Shown: positions 60,732-64,000 of the stretch, in pieces
Layout of the letters: every line of letters begins with the position of its first letter
Numbering within the stretch: the first letter of the stretch is position 1
Source of the DNA: Candidatus Nitrosopelagicus brevis
GTDB taxonomy: Archaea; Thermoproteota; Nitrososphaeria; Nitrososphaerales; Nitrosopumilaceae
Assembly (NCBI RefSeq): GCF_000812185.1
Contig: NZ_CP007026.1
Location: 619,222-683,221 of the forward strand
Length of the DNA: 64,000 nt
Direction of reading: 5' to 3'
Notes under the pieces: model-generated
The model's input: only the letters and a program-made list of their open reading frames with translations
Told to the model about the DNA's origin: nothing
Database searches by the model: none
Translations under genes and position numbers: made by a program

Positions 60732-62093
60732 TTATGATCGTGAAAATTTTTCTAAGAGTACACAAATGTTCTTAGTTGTTTTGTGTAACAGATCGATTTT
60801 TGCAAATTCATTAGGCGAATGCATTCTACAAAAAATGTAAGATGCACCTACAGAAATGCATGGTACTGACAAAATATTTGTAAATGCATGCATTGGTCCG
60901 GTTCCTGCGTTAGAAATGTTCAAAACGTAATCACCAAAAATTTTTTTTGTACTTTCACAAACAGTGTTTACAATTTTTTCATTTGGATTTGTTCTTGCAG
61001 CAGCTTCTGCATTCAAAACATTGATCGTTATATCACCAAAACCATTAACGCGAAGATGTTTTTCTAGTAATTTTATTAATTTTTTTGGATCCATGTTTGG
61101 AACCAATCTAAAGTCAATTTTCACTTTTGCGCTACCAGGCAAAACTGTCTTTGCACCATCACCGGTATACCCAGAATCAATGCCTGCAATGTTACATGTT
61201 ACACCAGACACCAATGCTTTTTTTGCATCGAGTGAATTTTTGTTACCAACAAAATTTTTCACCCCATATTCTTTTTTGAAACCATCTGCGTCAAAGGGTT
61301 CTTTTTGAATTAATTTAATATCATTTTTAGTAAGAGGTTTGATATCGTCATACCAACCTTTAATCAAAATTTTGCCATTTTCATCACGCATCGTATTTAG
61401 TGCCTGAATTAATCGCCATGCAGGATTTTTGATAATTACTGCAAAACTAGAATGTACATCGCGTACAGATTCTTTTGCAGTAAGTTCCACGTACAATAAT
61501 CCTTTCATACCCAGTCCAATTATAGGACGGTTTTTTTGATCAACATAACCAAATTCCCAAACAACACCATCACATGAAAATTTCTTTTTGTATTTTTTTA
61601 AATACGTTCCAATGTTTTCACTTCCATTTTCTTCTTCACCTTCAATTACAAATTTTACATTACATGGAACATCGCCATATGTTTTCAGATAAGACTCGAC
61701 AGCTTTGATTCTAGTGATTAGTTCACCTTTATCATCAGATGCCCCACGACCAAAAATTTTATTTCCAATTATTTTGCCGCTGAAAGGGGGATCATCCCAT
61801 AATTCAAGAGGTTCTACAGGCTGAACATCATAATGGTTGTAAAATAACAAAGTAGTGTTTGGATTATTTTTTGATTTTACTTCACCGTATACTAAAGGAG
61901 CCGCATTTTTTCCTAATCGTAATATTTCTGATTTTATGCCTGATTTTTTTAGCATTTTTGATACTAAAACACTGCATTCTTTGATTCCTTCATTTTTTGC
62001 AGAGATACTTGGTTGATGGATTAATGTTTGTAGATCTTTTAAAAGAGAATTTTTATTTTTATCAATAAATTTGATTGGTTTTTCAGAGTTCAT
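60732..62093 (-). CDS. M20-family metallopeptidase
   Basis: A 453-residue dizinc peptidase of the CPG2/dipeptidase type. Metal ligands are visible: H in NHYDVQPVEP (about 86), D in GRGASDDKGE, and E-E in EGEEENGSENIG, with the dimerisation domain inserted around 190-320 (VRDVHSSFAVI). It probably hydrolyses dipeptides or N-acyl amino acids; substrate not known. Last gene of the queE-trmI-nnrD run. Confidence 0.92.
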   Translation of the reverse strand: MNSEKPIKFIDKNKNSLLKDLQTLIHQPSISAKNEGIKECSVLVSKMLKKSGIKSEILRLGKNAAPLVYGEVKSKNNPNTTLLFYNHYDVQPVEPLELWDDPPFSGKIIGNKIFGRGASDDKGELITRIKAVESYLKTYGDVPCNVKFVIEGEEENGSENIGTYLKKYKKKFSCDGVVWEFGYVDQKNRPIIGLGMKGLLYVELTAKESVRDVHSSFAVIIKNPAWRLIQALNTMRDENGKILIKGWYDDIKPLTKNDIKLIQKEPFDADGFKKEYGVKNFVGNKNSLDAKKALVSGVTCNIAGIDSGYTGDGAKTVLPGSAKVKIDFRLVPNMDPKKLIKLLEKHLRVNGFGDITINVLNAEAAARTNPNEKIVNTVCESTKKIFGDYVLNISNAGTGPMHAFTNILSVPCISVGASYIFCRMHSPNEFAKIDLLHKTTKNICVLLEKFSRS

Positions 62094-62095
62094 TT

Positions 62096-62953
62096 TTAAT
62101 TATTAAGTGAGTTTAGAACTTTAGGCAATACAGAAATCAAATCACTTGCAAGTATGTGGTTTCCAAATTCTTTTTGAAGTATTTCTCCTGCAGCACCATT
62201 GACAAATGTCGCAGTGCTTGTAGATTCAATCATATTTTTATTTCTAGATAAGAATCCAGCTGTTAGTCCAGATAAAACATCACCTGTACCTCCTACAGTC
62301 ATGCATGGAGTTGATGTAGGATTTGTATAAGTTGAATCACCATTTGTAATGATATCTTCTTGACCTTTGAGTAATATTGTAATTGAATGGTTTTTTGCAA
62401 ACTTTTCACATATAGAAATTCTTGAATTAATTTCAGTTTCAGGTGATTCGCCGAATATTCTTTTAAATTCTCCTGAATGAGGAGTTACAACAACATTTTG
62501 TCCTTCAATGATAGGAAGTATTTCTTTAACTAGAGAACTAGCATCTAATGATACGCGTACATTTCGGTCAAGTAATGATTTAACAAGTAATTTTATTGCT
62601 TCAATATCCTGAATTGCAAGTCCCATACCAATAGCAGCTGAATCAATGTCAACTGGAATTTGTCCTAGCATTTTATTGACAGTTCCACGTGTGAGTTTTG
62701 AGTCAGCCATTGGAATTACTATCAAATCTGGAGAAATCGAACGAGTGGAAAATGCATTGATTTTTGGAACACATGTATAAACAAGATCACTGCCAGAACG
62801 TAACGCAGCAAGTGAGGAAAGCACGGGGGCACCATGATAGATGTAACTACCTCCGACAACCAAAACCTTACCATTATCACCTTTACGTGAATTATTCTTA
62901 CGTGGTGGAATGAGTTTTTCGATGTGTTCTTTTGTTAATTTAGTGGCGGTCAA
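62096..62953 (-). CDS. nnrD: ADP-dependent NAD(P)H-hydrate dehydratase
   Basis: NnrD repairs hydrated NAD(P)H. The 285-residue ribokinase-fold domain has GDNGKVLVVGGSYIYHGAP near the start, VVTPHSGEFKRIFG, and the catalytic V-G-G-T-G-D-V-L-S-G-L near 220. The NnrE epimerase domain often fused to it in bacteria is absent. Two-base gap to the peptidase gene, five-base gap to trmI. Confidence 0.92.
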   Translation of the reverse strand: MTATKLTKEHIEKLIPPRKNNSRKGDNGKVLVVGGSYIYHGAPVLSSLAALRSGSDLVYTCVPKINAFSTRSISPDLIVIPMADSKLTRGTVNKMLGQIPVDIDSAAIGMGLAIQDIEAIKLLVKSLLDRNVRVSLDASSLVKEILPIIEGQNVVVTPHSGEFKRIFGESPETEINSRISICEKFAKNHSITILLKGQEDIITNGDSTYTNPTSTPCMTVGGTGDVLSGLTAGFLSRNKNMIESTSTATFVNGAAGEILQKEFGNHILASDLISVLPKVLNSLNN

Positions 62954-62958
62954 TTAGT

Positions 62959-63759
62959 TCACTTCTTCTTTGTTCTTTTCTTATTAAAGTGGACTTTTCG
63001 TGCTATTGCAAGATAAGTTGTATGGCCAATTCCCTGGTAGGAATGTCTAGTTTTACCGTCTCTAGCTTCAATACGACGAAGAATATGTTCAGTACATTCA
63101 ATGTCAGTAAATTCATTTTCTACAAATGCCACAGATAGTTTTTCAAGCTGATTCATTGTAGGGCAAATTGCTGCTACACTTCCGCTACTTTTCAACATTT
63201 TTCTAACCTGTGGTAAAACTTCCCATGGATCTCCAAGATCAATTATAGCCAAATCCATATCTTTCAAAGGCATTTTTTTAGATTTTTTTAGATTCATTTC
63301 ATGCATGGTGACATATTTTGACATTCCTGCTTTTTTGATATTTTTTTCTGCAACTTCCATAAATTTTGGTTCAACGTCAAAAGTGTACACATGTCCACGA
63401 GGATTCACAATACTAGCAAGAAAAGTGGTTAATGATCCACTACCAGTTCCTATTTCAACTATTTTTTGTCCAGATTGCACACCCATTCTAGCTGCTATGT
63501 AACCAAAGTCTTTTGGATAAACGATTTGTGTACTGTGTTGCATTTTCATTACATGGTCATGAAGTGTAGGTTTTAACAAGTAGACGTATTTGTCCTTGTT
63601 TGTAATTAATCTACTACCAAATTCTTTTCCAATTGCATCAGAGTGTTTGATTACTCCTATATGAGAATGAAATTGTTCTTTTTTAGAAATTTTTAATAGC
63701 CATTTTTTTGAATCGTTGTAAAAAAATAACACAAGATCTCCTGCTTTTATTTTTGCCAT
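62959..63759 (-). CDS. trmI: tRNA (adenine-N1)-methyltransferase (TrmI, m1A57/58)
   Basis: A 266-residue SAM-dependent enzyme that methylates tRNA A57/A58. It has the N-terminal beta domain, then the SAM loop V-E-I-G-T-G-S-G-S-L near residue 108, DVEPKFMEVAEKNIKKAG, and the catalytic-region IDLGDPWEVLPQV. ATG at 63759 preferred to a TTG two codons earlier. The Lys-rich tail is common in archaeal TrmI. Downstream of queE by 30 bases. Confidence 0.93.
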   Translation of the reverse strand: MAKIKAGDLVLFFYNDSKKWLLKISKKEQFHSHIGVIKHSDAIGKEFGSRLITNKDKYVYLLKPTLHDHVMKMQHSTQIVYPKDFGYIAARMGVQSGQKIVEIGTGSGSLTTFLASIVNPRGHVYTFDVEPKFMEVAEKNIKKAGMSKYVTMHEMNLKKSKKMPLKDMDLAIIDLGDPWEVLPQVRKMLKSSGSVAAICPTMNQLEKLSVAFVENEFTDIECTEHILRRIEARDGKTRHSYQGIGHTTYLAIARKVHFNKKRTKKK

Positions 63760-63789
63760 GTTCAAAATCCTAATTTTCTCTGGTTATAA

Positions 63790-64000
63790 TCATTTTCCAC
63801 GTTGCGAGCCCCACATTGCAACATGTAGTCTTGGGGAAAATGAAAAATTATGTAGTTTGGCCAGTTCAGAAATTGACTTTTCTTTCATAGAAATCTCCTC
63901 TTTTGTCGATGCCTGAGTCATCAATTGTACTCGGTTTTCAGGAATATTGTACTTTGTGACAAATTTTTTAATTTCAGGAATATCACTTTCATTTTCTACA
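63790..64000 (-). CDS. queE: 7-carboxy-7-deazaguanine synthase (C-terminal part)
   Basis: The reading frame enters from the right edge and gives the last 69 residues of a protein that ends F-S-P-R-L-H-V-A-M-W-G-S-Q-R-G-K, the C-terminal signature of QueE. This radical-SAM enzyme makes the deazaguanine core of archaeosine in tRNA. The catalytic N-terminal part with its Fe-S cysteines lies outside the window. Its place before trmI suggests a tRNA-modification operon. Confidence 0.82.
   Translation of the reverse strand, partial: VENESDIPEIKKFVTKYNIPENRVQLMTQASTKEEISMKEKSISELAKLHNFSFSPRLHVAMWGSQRGK

Noticed and set aside
1-64000. Mobile elements, prophage, toxin-antitoxin or defence islands
   Set aside because: No transposase, integrase, restriction, Cas, phage or toxin motifs were seen, and coding density and gene types are those of the core chromosome throughout.

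Overview
The window is a gene-dense, AT-rich stretch of chromosome from a marine ammonia-oxidising thaumarchaeon close to Nitrosopumilus. This assignment rests on gene content: ribosomal proteins S26e and S25e, RNA polymerase subunit K, Alba, aRF1, deoxyhypusine synthase, FEN1, CdvA, a stand-alone parvulin like the one described from Nitrosopumilus, PurP, and the secreted 'DWVKNTAGWW' module typical of these organisms. Most transcripts look leaderless: a TATA element lies about 25-30 bases before the start codon, and TTG and GTG starts are common. No phage, insertion sequence, CRISPR array, toxin-antitoxin pair or recognised defence locus was seen; this is mostly core chromosome.

Layout. 1-2.4 kb: small hypotheticals, a TIGR00300 (LOR/SDH-domain) protein and hisI. 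2.4-7.9 kb (minus): a tight run of an SGNH-family protein, gatC, gatA, gatB and a membrane-anchored protein of unknown function. 8-10.5 kb: a secreted SGNH/pentapeptide-repeat protein with three identical 120-bp repeats. 10.5-20 kb: aspS, purP, DoxX, a GNAT protein, twin winged-helix regulators, cbtB, a DsbA-like protein, aRF1, HIT and ilvD. 20.1-27.5 kb: a trpE-G-D-C-B-A operon without trpF, followed by pyrG. 27.5-38.8 kb: NAD kinase with a C-terminal winged helix, a PfkB kinase, S26e, a CDP-alcohol transferase, agmatinase, thrS, deoxyhypusine synthase, S25e, RpoK, Alba and many very small cysteine-rich proteins. 38.9-50 kb: an asparagine-synthase-like protein, aldo/keto reductase, UbiA, parvulin, metG, ahcY, a Rieske protein, nadE and cysS. 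50-64 kb: a universal stress protein, an intron-containing tRNA-Ser, fen1, acs, cdvA, a double-length thyX, msrB, homoserine dehydrogenase, a PUA protein, a proteasome beta subunit apparently lacking its catalytic threonine, a Lys/Ala-rich repeat protein, and a queE-trmI-nnrD-peptidase run.

How genes fit together. GatCAB and an AspRS with non-discriminating-type residues would together make Asn-tRNA by transamidation. Agmatinase and deoxyhypusine synthase belong to the polyamine/hypusine route. The trp genes are joined by overlapping start and stop codons. AhcY and MetG both belong to methionine/SAM metabolism.

The most unusual signals are: three divergent gene pairs that each seem to be served by one symmetric TATA element midway between the two starts; at least five very short zinc-binding-type genes; the identical 120-bp repeats in the SGNH/pentapeptide protein; the NAD kinase-winged helix fusion; the asparagine-synthase-like protein that has lost its glutaminase domain and gained a zinc ribbon; the double-length ThyX; and the beta subunit with Thr1 replaced. 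All were read by eye. No alignment, structure prediction or database search was run, and family names come from motif recognition.
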